Shown: positions 1-11,712 of the stretch, in pieces
How positions within the stretch are numbered: the stretch's first letter is position 1
How the letters are laid out: every line of letters begins with the position of its first letter
NCBI GenBank assembly: GCA_037176725.1
Contig: JAZBRS010000035.1
Span: 51,098,001 to 51,162,000, forward strand
Reading direction: 5' to 3'
DNA: 64,000 nucleotides
From: Posidonia oceanica
Lineage: Eukaryota > Streptophyta > Magnoliopsida > Alismatales > Posidoniaceae
Translations under genes and position numbers: made by a program
The notes under the pieces: model-generated
Database searches by the model: none
What the model was told of the DNA's origin: nothing
Seen by the model: only the letters and a program-made list of their open reading frames with translations

Positions 1-165
1 GATAGGGACCAAACCACCACTTGGTCCCACCAGCCACCACAAGTGGGGCCCACACAAACCACTAGTGGGACCCACACAAACACTAGTGGGGCCCATAGCA
101 AACCACAGGTGGGGCCCACAACAAGCACAAGTGGGTCCCACCAGGCCAGTAACACCTGTCTATAG
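1..165. repeat. Minisatellite with GTGGGNCCCAC-type palindromes
   Basis: About five degenerate units of 27-30 bp, each containing variants of cac(t/a)agtgggNcccac and separated by acaaac or agcaaac. Each unit is close to self-complementary around GTGGGNCCCAC. It lies in the putative U3 of the left LTR. Confidence 0.6.
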
Positions 166-1319
166 CAAGGAATTCAATATAAATGTATAATTACAAGGGA
201 AATGAATTACCGGGTGTAACAAGGGGCCACTTCAAGCGGCGACTAGCTGACGTGGACAATTCTGTTGCCCGAATAGCGAACTTCCATGTCATTTCCACGT
301 CATTAAAATAGGATATTTCTACCTATCACTTGTCCTAGAGGCGACTGGGAAAAATATCTATTTTAATTTAAAATTTGTATGTAGAAAATTCCTAGATCTT
401 ATCTACTTAAGCCCCATAACTTTATAAAAGGACTCCAAGGGCTACTGCTCGCGAGGAGGCATTTTTGAGAGTTGGGAGGCACTTTCAAGAGTTAAGATAT
501 TTTTCTGAGTATTAGGAGCTATTCTCTAGATTGAGAGACAGAGATTCCTAGCCTCCACTCTATCAAAACCCTAAGAGAAACCTTTGATCCTTGAGATCTT
601 CCTCAAACTAGAGCTCCGTTCGTGCCTCCGCTTCCTCACTCCATGCCATTAGAGCATGATGGTGAAGGGAGTATTTCTTCCAATTATCTCTTTTATTTTC
701 ATTATTGCATTCCTTAGATAGGACCCATTGCATTTGCATGTTGGGAACCACCCCTGGTTAGTATTAGTCACATTTATTTCGTTATTTCTTATTTATCTGA
801 TCTGTTTACTACACCCAGACTTACCTAGATCTCTATTATTTGTTTTGAAGGAAAGGAACATGCTCACATAGCACGAGGACGCCACTGGACGACATCCTGC
901 CGTTGATTAAGTGAGTCGACAACCCACATCATCCTCATCTCCCCCAGGTGTCTTGTCAGCCAGCTTCAGCAAATCAACGAGTGGCGATCACAACAAGTAG
1001 ACGACGTCATGGAAGCATCGACTACTTCATTCATCCATCTACACCCACAAATCCACATCCACAGCATCTACCATCTAGTTTGGGTAAGGTTGTTTTGCTT
1101 CTAAGGTAATAGGAATGTAACAAGTCAAATGCTAATGTATGAGAAGAATGTAATGGATAGTAAACATTTCTATCTTGACTTGTAAGAAATGTTGAAATTC
1201 CTTATGACTTGTGACATGGATGATGAAATCAGTTATGATGAAGAATGTTGTTTGGATTAAAATGTTATTAAGTTGCATGTGATCTTCACCCTTGTTGTGC
1301 AAGAGGGTGGGGTGTGACA
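1..1319 (+). mobile_element. LTR, 3' portion, Del/Tekay-like Ty3/gypsy (left end outside window)
   Basis: The segment ends in GGGGTGTGACA at 1319, the usual 3' terminus of Del/Tekay-type plant LTRs, whose matching start would be TGTCACACCCC. A TATA-like box (tttataaaag) lies near 422-431, followed by a leader-like stretch. No matching LTR start is seen inside the window, so the element probably begins to the left. No clear tRNA-complementary PBS follows 1319, so this may be a solo LTR or the 3' LTR of an element lying to the left. The family assignment is inferred from the terminus and layout only. Confidence 0.5.
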
Positions 1320-3860
1320 TTTCGTATACTCATCAGAAAATGTGAGTGGTTTTTGTGTTTGGCCTTTCTCACACTAGAAAAATAGAAGATATTTCAACTA
1401 GTGATTTGTACACTTGATTGGCTATTTCAATAGTAATTTTAACTTGATTTTTGTTGCTGTACAATTGTAGATTATCACTTGATTGGCTATTTCAGCTGCA
1501 GTTTTACCAAAAATTTCAATATTCCTACACAAAGTAGTAATTCTGCACAAACCCAAAATTATACCAATTTCAGTACTCTTGCACAAAGTAGTAATTCTGG
1601 GTAAAGGCGCATACATTTTGCTTGCTTTGTGAAATTTCCATGTCTTTCCTGAAGTTTAGTTTGCAATTATCTGAAAGCCTTCAATAATACATCAGCTTGT
1701 AGGGCAAGTGATTATATTTGGTAGTCTCTAGGCCTTAGCTATTGACTTTTTCCTATTATCTTGTTTACCAAACCAGTATGATTTCAAAATCTTTTCAATT
1801 AAGTGGTTAACTGCTGTTACATGTTGAATTGTTCACATAAATTTTTAATATTTATCTTTGCTTGTGCTCTCTAACATTTAGTTACCTTTTTACAAATTTT
1901 TAAGTTGTAGAGCACAATGTCCATCAATGACCTTAGTAATAAATACTTTGGTTCCTTGTGCCCAACATGAATTGGATGTGAACCTTCTCTTTTATAGAAG
2001 CAAAACTTCAAAGTTGAGATGATATTTCTCTAGTTTCACAAAAGAACAAAGGATATTCTTATTATGGTTTTCTTTGGGTTAATTTGGGGATGCAACTTTC
2101 CAAAGTAAACTAGATTCTGCAGGATAAGAATTTAAGGCCATCTTTCACAGAAAATTGAAACTTGAAGTTGGAACTATGTTGGAGATGGGTGGACCCTGCT
2201 GTTGATTAGAAACAAAGTTCTGTGTTCAATTAGGGATGGAGGGATAATGCCTACTAAATTGGTAGGTTACACCTTGTCTAGACCTATTTGCATTAGAGGT
2301 CCTTAGATAACTCAGTAATATGAAATACAATTGTCTAAAAATTAGACTGAAATCTTGTTTTTGTAACAAAACATTCATAATGTGCATAACCCATCTTAAA
2401 ATGAATATCCTCAAGTAGTCTGTCCACTATGGGAGTGTATTTCTCGATCTTTTTAATTGTGAGTTGAGTGATAATTTGATTCTCAAGTAGCTAGTCAAAA
2501 AAATTATCACTTGTCCCTCGAACTTCATTTAACATCTATTTTAAGTGTACTTCCACAAGAATTCATGTGATTTTTCTTTTATATATTTAGAAAGAAGCAA
2601 ATAATAGTAAACTTTCCGTCCATTTATTAGCTAGTTAGCATTCTTCTATCTCACCATAGAATTTCCTTCTAAACAAATTAAATTTCATATTTTTTGAGAT
2701 CACGTCTGTCTTCCATCTGGTTTGAACTCTTTTGACCAATATTTCTTTTATAGTGGTTCTTAAATAAACATTTTCTCCTTTATGATTTTCCCCTTTAAAA
2801 TTCTTTTTTTGTTTTCTTTGGCCATTCCTCCTCATTCTGGATTAGCTGATTGTCATCACATATTAACACATCTGGTTTTGTCCCAAAGAAACTATTGTTG
2901 CCATAGAATATATCAATTCTCAAGTAATAGGATACATGTATGCATCTCATCTTACATCTCATCTGGTTCAACTTGCATCTCATGTATAGGATTTAAAATG
3001 GTTTCTTTGTCATATTTTGTTAATTCCAATATGTGTTTAGTTTTAGGAACCTTTCCTCTAATTAAGTTGCTTAGAAAGCTTTTCCGAGCTTAAGTTTTGC
3101 TTCTAGTACTAGTAGCTTTATTATTCAAAATTTCACTACCCAAGATAAATTAGCATAAAGTATGTCAATAAATTGGCAAGGAACACAAGTTTTCTTTGTT
3201 TCTAGAAGTTCTATTTAGTTGCTCATCAAGATTGTATTATCTATGAGTCCTTACATAAGCTTTTGGTTGTGATTAGTAAAAAGAAAACATTACAAAAAAT
3301 GGGTCTTTACCCGAAAGTAGATATTTGTGATCCTCTCCAATAACTCATAAACTGCAGAGATCCAATTTCTTCATTCTTAGCTTATACTTCATTTCATTTA
3401 TTTATAGAATACTAGTTCTTGAAGTTAAAAAGGCTAAATTTCTTCAATCTAGACTTATACTTTGTTTCAGTTAAATTTGGTTTTGTCATTTCATAGACCG
3501 ATCCTGACGAAGTTTCTAAATGATATTGAGTTCAATGAATACAACATCGAAAGATGCTATTTGTTGCTATTCTCTTTATTTATGCATCAAGTTCGAAGAA
3601 GCTATCAATCTATAGTGAAGAAATGATAGTAGCTGGTGTATTTTGATTTATGCTTCCTTTTATCTTCCATTTTATTCTACGTATTGTTACAATTTGAATC
3701 TGTAATGCTTTCTTATTCGATGTTATATCTGTTATTGATTCTTTTATCTTGGATGCTATCCTTTGATGGTGGTTAGATGCTTTTTACACTTTGGTTAGGA
3801 TGTTTCTCTACTTTGTTTCTATTCTCATTTTGTTTCTACAGTTCAGCTATCCTTCCAAAT
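1320..3860. other. AT-rich stretch without a recognisable gene
   Basis: This 2.5 kb stretch is AT-rich. The longest open frame is about 100 codons (2782-3093, plus strand). It has no recognisable domain, and it overlaps an open minus-strand frame of similar quality. I recognise no conserved domain, LTR end or terminal inverted repeat here. It may be ancient transposon sequence or intergenic DNA. Confidence 0.4.
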
Positions 3861-4260
3861 CACTACAAGGAAAATGGCTACAGCCACCAATTATAGCCAT
3901 GGACAATAAATCTGTGGCTAATTGATATGTTTAGCCACGGAATAGTCACGAGAATAGCCACGAATACATAAGTTTTAAACAATAAAACAAAATATTATTT
4001 AGCCACGGTCAGATATTGTGGCTAACTATGAAATATCCATGGCTAAATTTTTTATCTCAATGGAAACTTATTTTTCCCACGGATTGGCCACAAAATTAGA
4101 CCGTGGCTAAGATTGAAACCTTAAAAATTTAGCCACCACTTCATTCCCTGTTTTATTTCCTACAAAACTACTCCTCCTTCCACCCAAAACCTCCCCAAAA
4201 TCTCTTCGTCCCTTCTCCCTCCACCCCAAAATCCTGCTCCTCCTCTATTCTCTCTCCACC

Positions 4261-4520
4261 CTCCTATGGCCCTATGCCCGTTGGTTGCTCCTCCTCCTCT
4301 GATTCTCCCTCCACCCTTCTTTCCTACACTCGCCTCCTCCTCCATTGCTCCCTATGCCCTCCTGTGCCCTCTGGTGCTCTTTCATTCTCCCTCCACCCTC
4401 CTATGCCCACCAGTTGCTCCTTCTCCTCTGGTTCTCCCTTTGCCCTTCTTTCCTGCACCTGCCTCCTCCTCCGGTGCTCCCTTCGCTCTCCTGTGCCCTC
4501 TGGTGACCTTTTCTTTTGAG
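4261..4520. repeat. Tandem duplication of a 137-bp pyrimidine-rich unit
   Basis: The block beginning ctcctatg at 4261 is repeated from 4398, with both copies ending in the same cctgtgccctctggtg text. It lies just inside the CACTA left end, where a 5' untranslated exon would be expected. The frames it opens are by-products of the composition. Confidence 0.6.
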
Positions 4521-4670
4521 TAAGTATTGGATTGCTTCTACTTTGTTTCTCCCCTCTTTCTCATGGTGTTCTTCTCGAAGAAGTGCTCGAAGAAGTGTGC
4601 ACAATTCTAAGCTTCTCCATAATTCCCTTTCTCAGTGTCATATAATTTTTTTTCTTTTACACTAATTGAA

Positions 4671-4800
4671 AAGTTTGCATGAAATTATTGTATACCAACT
4701 TCTTTATTGAGGGTTTATTTGGTTCCAGTTTATTGAGGGTTTATTTGGATCCAGTTTATTGAGGGTTTTTTTTTGTCTTGATCCAGTTTTATTTGGTATC
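4671..4800 (+). repeat. Dispersed direct repeat, copy 1 (partner 6357-6466)
   Basis: The segment gaaaagtttgcatgaaatta... through ggatccagttttatttgg recurs at 6357-6466, about 1.69 kb away and in the same orientation. The first copy has an internal short triplication of ggtttatttggNtccagttt. Both lie in the putative CACTA interior. Confidence 0.6.
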
Positions 4801-5696
4801 TGAAGTGAACAATCTTTTAAAATTAAAATAGACATATTCTTGTCAAATACCAAGTTATGTGTTAAGGTTCAGAATATGCTATCCACAGCCTAGTGTTCGT
4901 CATTGTCATTATGGAATTAAGAGAAGAAATATTTGTGTTGTAATGTAGATATATATGCACTATGTAGAAATCATTTTATGTTTATCTTTGTTTGTGTAGA
5001 TATAAATGGATGCATCACACAAGGTGTTCTCTCTGAGTAGTTTACTGTCCCATGAACTTCTTGATCGTGGGTACTTCCCATTATCAAATAAGGGCTTGCA
5101 AACTTGTATGCACATATGCAGTATCTTCTAGCTATAGCTATACTATTATAGATAATGGATAGGAATCATTTAACTTGATGCCCTGCCAGAATGAGATTGC
5201 TATAGTGATATATTCTTTGAATATTTGAGGATAAGTATTTGAGTAAAAAGAAGGCCAAACACATGCTTTGCTAGTTGGAGTAAGGAAACTGAAACATGAA
5301 TGAATGTTTTTAATACTATTGTTATACATCTAATAGAATTAAATAGTTTCATTTCTACAAATTACATGGTAGCCAATGTTCCAATGGATGACTAGAAAAG
5401 TTACACTACAAGTAGTCAAATACCATAGGTATCATCAACAACATAAAAATTGGTGCAAGTGTTTCAACCAAGACTAAAATCTCAGAATTGTGGTCAGGGT
5501 ACTGGGACATGAAAAAAAATGGAATGTAAAGAAACCAATCGAATTTCCTTCAACACTTGACGGCAGGAGACTTGCTGAGTATGTCCGTTAGTTTTGTTCA
5601 AGTGTCAGATTACTGTTAAATGTATAAATAACAACTCAAACACCTATTCTATCTCCAACATCATATAAAGTTCAAAAATACTTCAAGCATTTACAC

Positions 5697-5902
5697 CTTC
5701 TCGAACTTGTTAACTATACATCAAATTCCATGAGGACTATTCTTTGAGCATGGAATATGGATAAATTCTACTTAACATATATATAAAGGAATATGCACGT
5801 ATTAGTAATTTCTCAAACTTGCTATAGATTCCTCAAGGACTACTCTTTGAGCATGAAAAATGGATAAATTCCTATTAACATGGGTAAAAAGGAATATGCA
5901 CT
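5697..5902 (+). repeat. Tandem duplication of an about 100-bp AT-rich unit
   Basis: Two adjacent copies (about 5697-5798 and 5811-5902) share actcttt/attcttt-gagcatg, atggataaattc and aaaggaatatgcac in the same order. No coding potential is seen. Confidence 0.55.
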
Positions 5903-6356
5903 TACAAGACTAGACTACAAACTTTAACAATTAAAGATTTCTAGAATTTCAATTTATTTTGGTTTAGCTATTTATTTGGTATGAACAATATCAGATAGTA
6001 GAAAGCCCTTTCTACCTATCATATGTGTTGAATAAGATTCAAACATCAATAGAAAAAAAATAAAGAATCCATATCCACTACTTTAGTCATGAGTTTCTAT
6101 AGAATTCTCTCAAGGCTGAAACTTCCAAAATTGGGAAAAAGATTAAATTTTGACTTAAGGCAACACCCTTAAGTCATGTTGGTGGGATAGCATAATCTCT
6201 TCTTTGTGACAGCATTATGGTATAAGCTTACTCTTGAAACCTATTTAGAAAAAGGTTATGGATCAACTTGAGTTGAACAAAGATTTCAAGTTTGGTTTTT
6301 CTTTTGATCAAATCTTAATTGAGAAGGTGATGAATGAAGAGGAAGATTTCAACTTC

Positions 6357-6466
6357 TTGAAAAGTTTGCATGAAATTATTGTATACCATCTTCTTTATTG
6401 TGGGTTTCTTTGGATCCAATTTATTTAGGTATTTTTTTTCCATTTGGATCCAGTTTTATTTGGTCT
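6357..6466 (+). repeat. Dispersed direct repeat, copy 2 (partner 4671-4800)
   Basis: Second copy of the element described at 4671. It is followed by about 33 open codons (about 6557-6655) ending in an acidic DWDHGSDDEDIEEP-like run, then TAA. This could be a last-exon remnant of a transposon gene, but I cannot assign it. Confidence 0.5.
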
Positions 6467-6738
6467 CCATGTATACCAACATGGAGAATGTGTCGGTAAT
6501 CCTCCAATGGTTAATCCCATTTTAGACATGGGAGGTCCATCCAATAGTAGTAATCAATACAGAAAAAGGTTATGGTTATGATTGGGATCACGGCTCAGAT
6601 GATGAAGACATTGAAGAACCAAACCCACAATGGTTCACAAACCATCAATGGTAAGATTGTGTTGCCCAAAGCATGACTATTATGTTTTAGATGTTGCATT
6701 AACTATTGTAAATGTTACACTAATTTCAATAACTATTG

Positions 6739-8390
6739 TTGTAATGCCCCCGACGTCACTCTCCTAACCTAGCTTTTTTTTTATTTAAAATATATCCATA
6801 CTGAAACTAAATCCAAACACATAGCCCTCAACAACTAACATAATCAACAGAAATAAAACTAAATTACATACTTACCCAGAACCCTTGAAGTGTGGTAGAG
6901 TGACTCCCTTGTATGTGTACTAGCAAGTCAAACCTACTCCTAACCTGCACCTACGAAAAACATAAAACAAGAACACATGAGTGACCACTGCGGTCACCCA
7001 GCACACACCCAACTAAGACAAAACCAGAAAACCACACTGAAAAGTCAAATTTGAAAACCACGCCAAGAACATTAAAACCTTGTCTATTCTATACCCAAAG
7101 AAGGAAACCTCAAATACGGAATCACCATATGGAAACTCGCGTAGAGAAACAAACTAGCATCAACACAGTGCATCCAGGAAAACATCTGAAAACCAATAAG
7201 AAACCCAGATCTCTCAAAACTTGAGATCTGCCAACAAAGTGTATAACAAAAACCAGTATCTTAAACTTTAATACACAACAAGGCAATTCAAAATTGTCCA
7301 GGAAAAATAATTCCTTTGAAACATGCTTTTCAAAACCACTTTTCTCTTTCTTTTCAAAACACGTGCATCTTTTGAAATCTCTTTTATGCACTTCCAGAAA
7401 GCCAAAACCATGGCTAGAATCAGCACAAAACCACAACACACGCACACAGCGCAAAACCTATCAAGTCACCCTAGCCATAGGCGATTGACCAGCCACAAGC
7501 AGTCGTCGGGGACTCGAACCCTAGTCCCTATTGCACTACCGTCGAGGACCACCCCATGTAGTAGTCCATCTGCCCCGGCACTCAGCCCTCAAAGTCTCTA
7601 TATAACTACACGGAGGACGTCCACTGACGTCCCTTGGTTCCCAGGCCACTTTGGTTCTCGAACCTCGGACCTTGCTAGCACCGTGCCTAGGTTTCCTGGG
7701 GACTTGAACCCCGAACTCTGCAGCTCACCCTAGCCTTAGGGACTCGAACCCTAGACTCTTCTAGCATCACGTCTAGTGGATTCGAACCCCTGAGCCCATT
7801 ACAAAAACATGGCAACCACACCTCAAACATGTACCCAACCTTTCAAATGTATCAAACACCCCTAGTCCGCTGGTACGATCTTATGGTTATGTGGCTTCGA
7901 TAAAAACCACAGAAAACTCTTTTTAAAACCCTTGCAAACCATGCATTTCTTTTTCCAAATTCCTTTGGAAACCAGTTTCGAACACCTTCGAAAATAATCT
8001 CGAAAACATTACAAACACTGCACGGAAAACCACCACTAGAAGCCACAAAATTCTATATCTCATTTCTGAAATTCATAGGAAAACTATTTCCGAATGTGGC
8101 ATAGAAAACCATGACCAAAACCACAAACTTAAAACCTCATTTCTAAATCCTTTGGAAAATCATTTTGTAAACATCTATTATTTTCCTTAAAATCATTTTT
8201 GAAAATCCTTTGAAATCACACACCAAAAATGAGCTCAAACCTAGCCAAAACTACACCTAGAACATCAATCATGCAATAAATTATAAATAAAATACCAACA
8301 CACTCTTCTACTAGCAAAACAAGCCAAAAACCACACTGGAAGTGTTGGAAGCTACCAGTCCAGCATCCAACGCTGACATCCCGAGTGTAA
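6739..8390. other. Unassigned retroelement-like DNA
   Basis: It begins TGTAATGCCCCC, resembling Del/Tekay LTR starts. Between 7509 and 7800 it has repeated (g)ggactcgaaccc-type motifs. No protein domain is found; the longest open frame (7323-7733) is low-complexity. The boundaries rest on TG-type starts and the next LTR start at 8391. No target-site duplication was found. Confidence 0.3.
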
Positions 8391-8873
8391 CACCTGGAAG
8401 TTTATTTACCTTGTAATTATTCAGATTTAAATGAATTTCGTTTACTTTGGGCGGGTGTTACTGGCATGTGGCCCAATCAGTGGTTAGTTTATTGGTTTGT
8501 GTGTGTGTGGTTTTGGTTTTTGCGGTGCCTTGATTCTTGGTGCCTGCCCTGTGCTCGTATGGAGAGGTAGGCATGGAATGTTGGAGAGTTTGTTGAGCTC
8601 ATGCAGGGGAGTAGTTGGTGGTTGGGGATGCGTAGTTGGGTGCATGTGCAATTGATTCGTTGTTGTGCACATGCACAACTTCCCCCGGCCCATGCATATA
8701 AGAGGAGAGGGGTCGTGGCTTCCCCAACACACCACCATCCATTTCTTCTTCCTTCCTCCCCCACAACTCCTCCTCCACCTCCATGAGCTCGGCGAGGCGG
8801 CGAGGACCCCTGAAGCTTCCCGTCCCCTCTTCCCCCTTCCACTTCTTCTCCCTTTTCTTCTCCTCCTCCATTC

Positions 8874-8910
<37 letters not shown>

Positions 8911-9003
8911 GGACAAGTGAGTGAGCGTGGCATCCGAGCTTGGACAAGTTTTTCCCTACCTGGCACCTAGGGCACCCCAGAGCCTCTCCCCCTACCACCA
9001 TGA
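8391..9003 (+). mobile_element. Truncated LTR, U3 and start of R only
   Basis: It starts TGTAACACCTGG. A TATA box (catataagagg) at about 8693-8703 is followed by a CT-rich leader and a (GA)n microsatellite (8877-8904). The LTR sequence stops near 9003 and is joined directly to the protease fragment of a different element. The 305-codon frame starting at 8940 is therefore a chimera of this LTR tail and the protease segment. Confidence 0.5.
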
Positions 9004-11712
9004 AGGGCCAACCTAAAGATGACATCACTTCCCAACTTAAGAAGGTTAGAGCGGATATCTCAATTTGGGACCTTATACACTCATCTTCCGAACACCACGA
9101 GGCTTTCCTCCAAGTGTTCCAAGCAGCCCATGTGTCCCAAGCTATAGAGCCTACAGCCCTGGAAAGCATGGTAGGCGTGATCACAGAGCTACAGATCATC
9201 TCTTTCAAGAGCGATGAGCTGCCTCCGGCGGGGATTAATCATAACCAACCCCTGTTTGTCATGGTGCAATACAAAAACTTTCACATTCCCCTATCGTTGG
9301 TTGATAACGGGTCAAGCCTTAATGTTTGTCCATTGCGTATAGCAACTAGGCTCGGATTCAAAGTTGAGGATATCACCCCGGCGATAAAGGGAATGACGGC
9401 TTTTGATAATACCCACCATGACTCAGTAGGGATCTTGATTATTCCTCTCGAGATTGGCCCGGTCGTATTCGATGTAGAATTCTACATTGTCAACTTGGAG
9501 CCTAACTTCAATCTCTTGCTTGGGCGCCCTTGGCTGCACAAGCATCAGGTCATCCCCTCGACCCTCCACCGCATGATCAAGTTTCGCTGTGGCGACGATG
9601 TTATCATTGCCATGGCAGAAAACTTTGAGAAGGAGCGGATCGAAGCGGTTGCACCCATCTCTTCGCAGACAATCCTTTTTGACCCTGAGCATTCAGATGC
9701 TTTGTATCGTGTTAATCGGTGTGAGTCGGTTAACTTTATACCTAATCTTGAATGCGTCAACTCCTTGGCCATTCATTGTAATCCCTTCCGGGTGGTCGAA
9801 AATGTTTGTCACAGGTGGGGCTATGTCATGGGAATGCCGCTCAGGCAGTACGGCTAGAGAATCGCTGAGCCGATCAAAGCAGCAGAGCGAAGAGATTCCG
9901 AGGGTCTCGGATACGACTGGTAGTTCGATGGAGATGCATGCATGCACCCAGCGGATCAGAGGATGGCCTTCCCCCGAGACCTCACTAATTTTGTCAATGT
10001 AGGTACCCTTGACCCGAGCAGCCCTGCCCCAGCACAGTAGATGGCATGCCAGAGTCCTCCATTGCCAACGGAAGAGTGGGTCTGCATTGAGGACTACTAC
10101 TTGGACAAGGAGGAGTCTGGCATAGTCAAAGCAGCCCCAACCAGCAGCAAGGATCAACTCAGCCCGGCAGTGTCCCGGTCTGTTTGCTTAGCACTCACTT
10201 CTGCAGAATCAGTAGGCCTTATGGCAGGATTGACAACCTCCCCTCTCTACAGTTTCACCAACATCACTAACTGCCGCAGCAGCAGCTCCGAAGTCAAGGG
10301 CACGCCCTCTGGCACCATCCAACAATCAGCTTTTGGCTACAGCCGCACCAGCATGGAAATCACCTTCTCCGACGGTGCAGTCAATCGGATCAAGCGGTAG
10401 CGTGACTTGACCCGCTTCATTGATAGCGCAACAAGCAAGCCAGGAGGCTCTATGAGGCGCATTGCTGTTATCTACAGCAGATCCTGCTTTGTGGAGGATT
10501 CTTGCCGCTGCCACTGGGAGACAACCACTGTCACCCATGGGCACCGACGCTTTGTCTCCCAGCATAGCTGTCCAGCCATCGGCCTGTCGGAAGAGCCCCT
10601 TTGCCTCCCTTCCAGTAGCAGTAGTGACATTGGCAGCCTACCCATCAGCAGCAGCACAGCGGATGCCCCAAGCAGCAGCGCACTCGGTAAGCGAACCAGA
10701 GCCAGAAATCCCCGTCGCCTATTTCGTCGACTCTCCCTCGGATGAGGAGGAAGGAGCGGCTGTAGAGGCTCAGATCGACTTTACGATGGGAGACTTGAAG
10801 TAGTTGTTCCAAGAGCAACTCGCATCGCTGGTAGAGGACGTCGCAGAGCATCAGGCAGCATAGAAGAAGGGGAAAGCTGTGGCCACGGATCCCTCCATCA
10901 TGGTCCTTGAAGAGGACCCAGTAGTAGCATCGCCCATTAGGCCTGATGAGCTTATCACCCTGTAGCCGGGGGGTGGGTCTAGGTGGTATGTGCAATGCAT
11001 GCCCCACTCAGGCAGTGCAACAAGCAGCAGTACACAGATCAGCCACCAACATGACATGTTCCCTACAAGCATATTGGGCCATGCACCACAAGCATCAGCA
11101 CCAGCCGCATTGGCAGCACCAGTGGCATCAGCACCAGCAGCACTTGCATCAGCAGCAGCACCCACACTGGAAGCACCAATGGCATCATCATCGGCAGCAC
11201 TTGCATCAGTAGCAACACCCGCACTGGTAGCACCAGTGGCATCAACACCCACAGCGTTAGCACCCGTAGTGGCATAGCGAGCAACTACAGCACGGTCACC
11301 CACCGCACAAGCAGCAATAGTACAGTCAGCAGTGGCAATAGCAGTAGCAGAGTCATCAGAGTTTGCACAGTCATCAACAGTAGCAGAGTCATCAGAGTTT
11401 GCATAGTCATCGGCAGCAGCAGAGTCATCAGAGTTTGCATAGTCATCAGCAGCAGTAGAGTTATCAGAGTTTGCATAGTCATCAACAGCAGCAGAGTCAG
11501 TAGAGTAGTTAGAGCAGGCAGAGGAGTTTGCCAGGACAGAGGTCGTGCACTGAGGATACAGAAACACTCGAGTAAGCATGACCATCCTGAAGCGTCACTA
11601 GGGCCAAGCAGCGGAACATATTCACTCCTTCAATATCTCAGACCCCACCTTTGAGAAGGAGATCCTCTCGGAACTCATTGCGTACGGAGAGGAGGATGAT
11701 GCAGGTGAGGAT
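9004..11712 (+). pseudogene. Tat/Ogre gag-pro fragment (protease and downstream linker)
   Basis: Collinear with positions of about 53606-56105 in element 3. It carries the aspartic-protease core with VDNGSSLNVCPL near 9300-9332 and the flanking QLKKV-D-SIWDLIH and LLLGRPWLHKHQV blocks; this protease frame is open to 9857. Farther on, the acidic and Ser/Ala-rich linker to reverse transcriptase is recognisable up to the FEKEILSEL block (about 11650) but is broken by many stops, mostly TAG where element 3 has CAA or CAG. Zinc-knuckle and upstream gag sequences are missing, as are reverse transcriptase, RNase H and integrase. Both ends are abrupt joins to LTR-type sequence, so this is a relic made by deletion or recombination, not a complete insertion. 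Confidence 0.8.
11349..11492 (+). repeat. 36-bp coding minisatellite in the protease-RT linker
   Basis: Four head-to-tail copies of a 36-bp unit starting agagtcatcagagtttgc, at 11349, 11385, 11421 and 11457. A looser GCA-rich repeat (Ala/Ser/Pro codons) lies at about 11085-11280. Elements 2 and 3 have the same linker without this expansion, so it grew in this copy or its lineage. Confidence 0.75.

Larger units (their letters stand above)
3861..6738 (+). mobile_element. CACTA-type DNA transposon, left end present, right end not found
   Basis: CACTACAAGGAAAATGGCTA at 3861 is a canonical CACTA terminus. It is followed to about 4140 by many subterminal copies of tagccacgg and its complement ccgtggcta (for example near 3935, 4001 and 4105), the usual transposase-binding layout of this superfamily. 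A pyrimidine-rich block (4144-4520) is followed by a good splice donor (GA|GTAAGTAT near 4518) and an acceptor (ttgtttgtgtag near 4999). Just after the acceptor comes ATGGATGCATC and 41 open codons (5008-5133). I do not recognise a TNP2 transposase domain. No ...TTGTAGTG right terminus is seen, so the copy is probably truncated; its right limit at 6738 is a guess based on the change of sequence type. Confidence 0.6.

Noticed and set aside
145..232. Inverted copy of the 8391 LTR start (TGTTACACCCGG on the minus strand)
   Set aside because: Similarity is short and partly palindromic; not enough to call a second LTR end.
1320..1345. PBS after the left LTR
   Set aside because: The sequence after TGTGACA only weakly resembles the initiator-Met site TGGTATCAGAG; too many mismatches.
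2782..3093. Possible host gene of 103 codons
   Set aside because: No domain, no gene-like context, and an equally long minus-strand frame overlaps it.
7509..7800. Pol III B-box-like ggttcgagtcc motifs on the minus strand, suggesting a tRNA or SINE
   Set aside because: No A box at the right distance, no cloverleaf and no A-rich tail; the motifs recur as short repeats.
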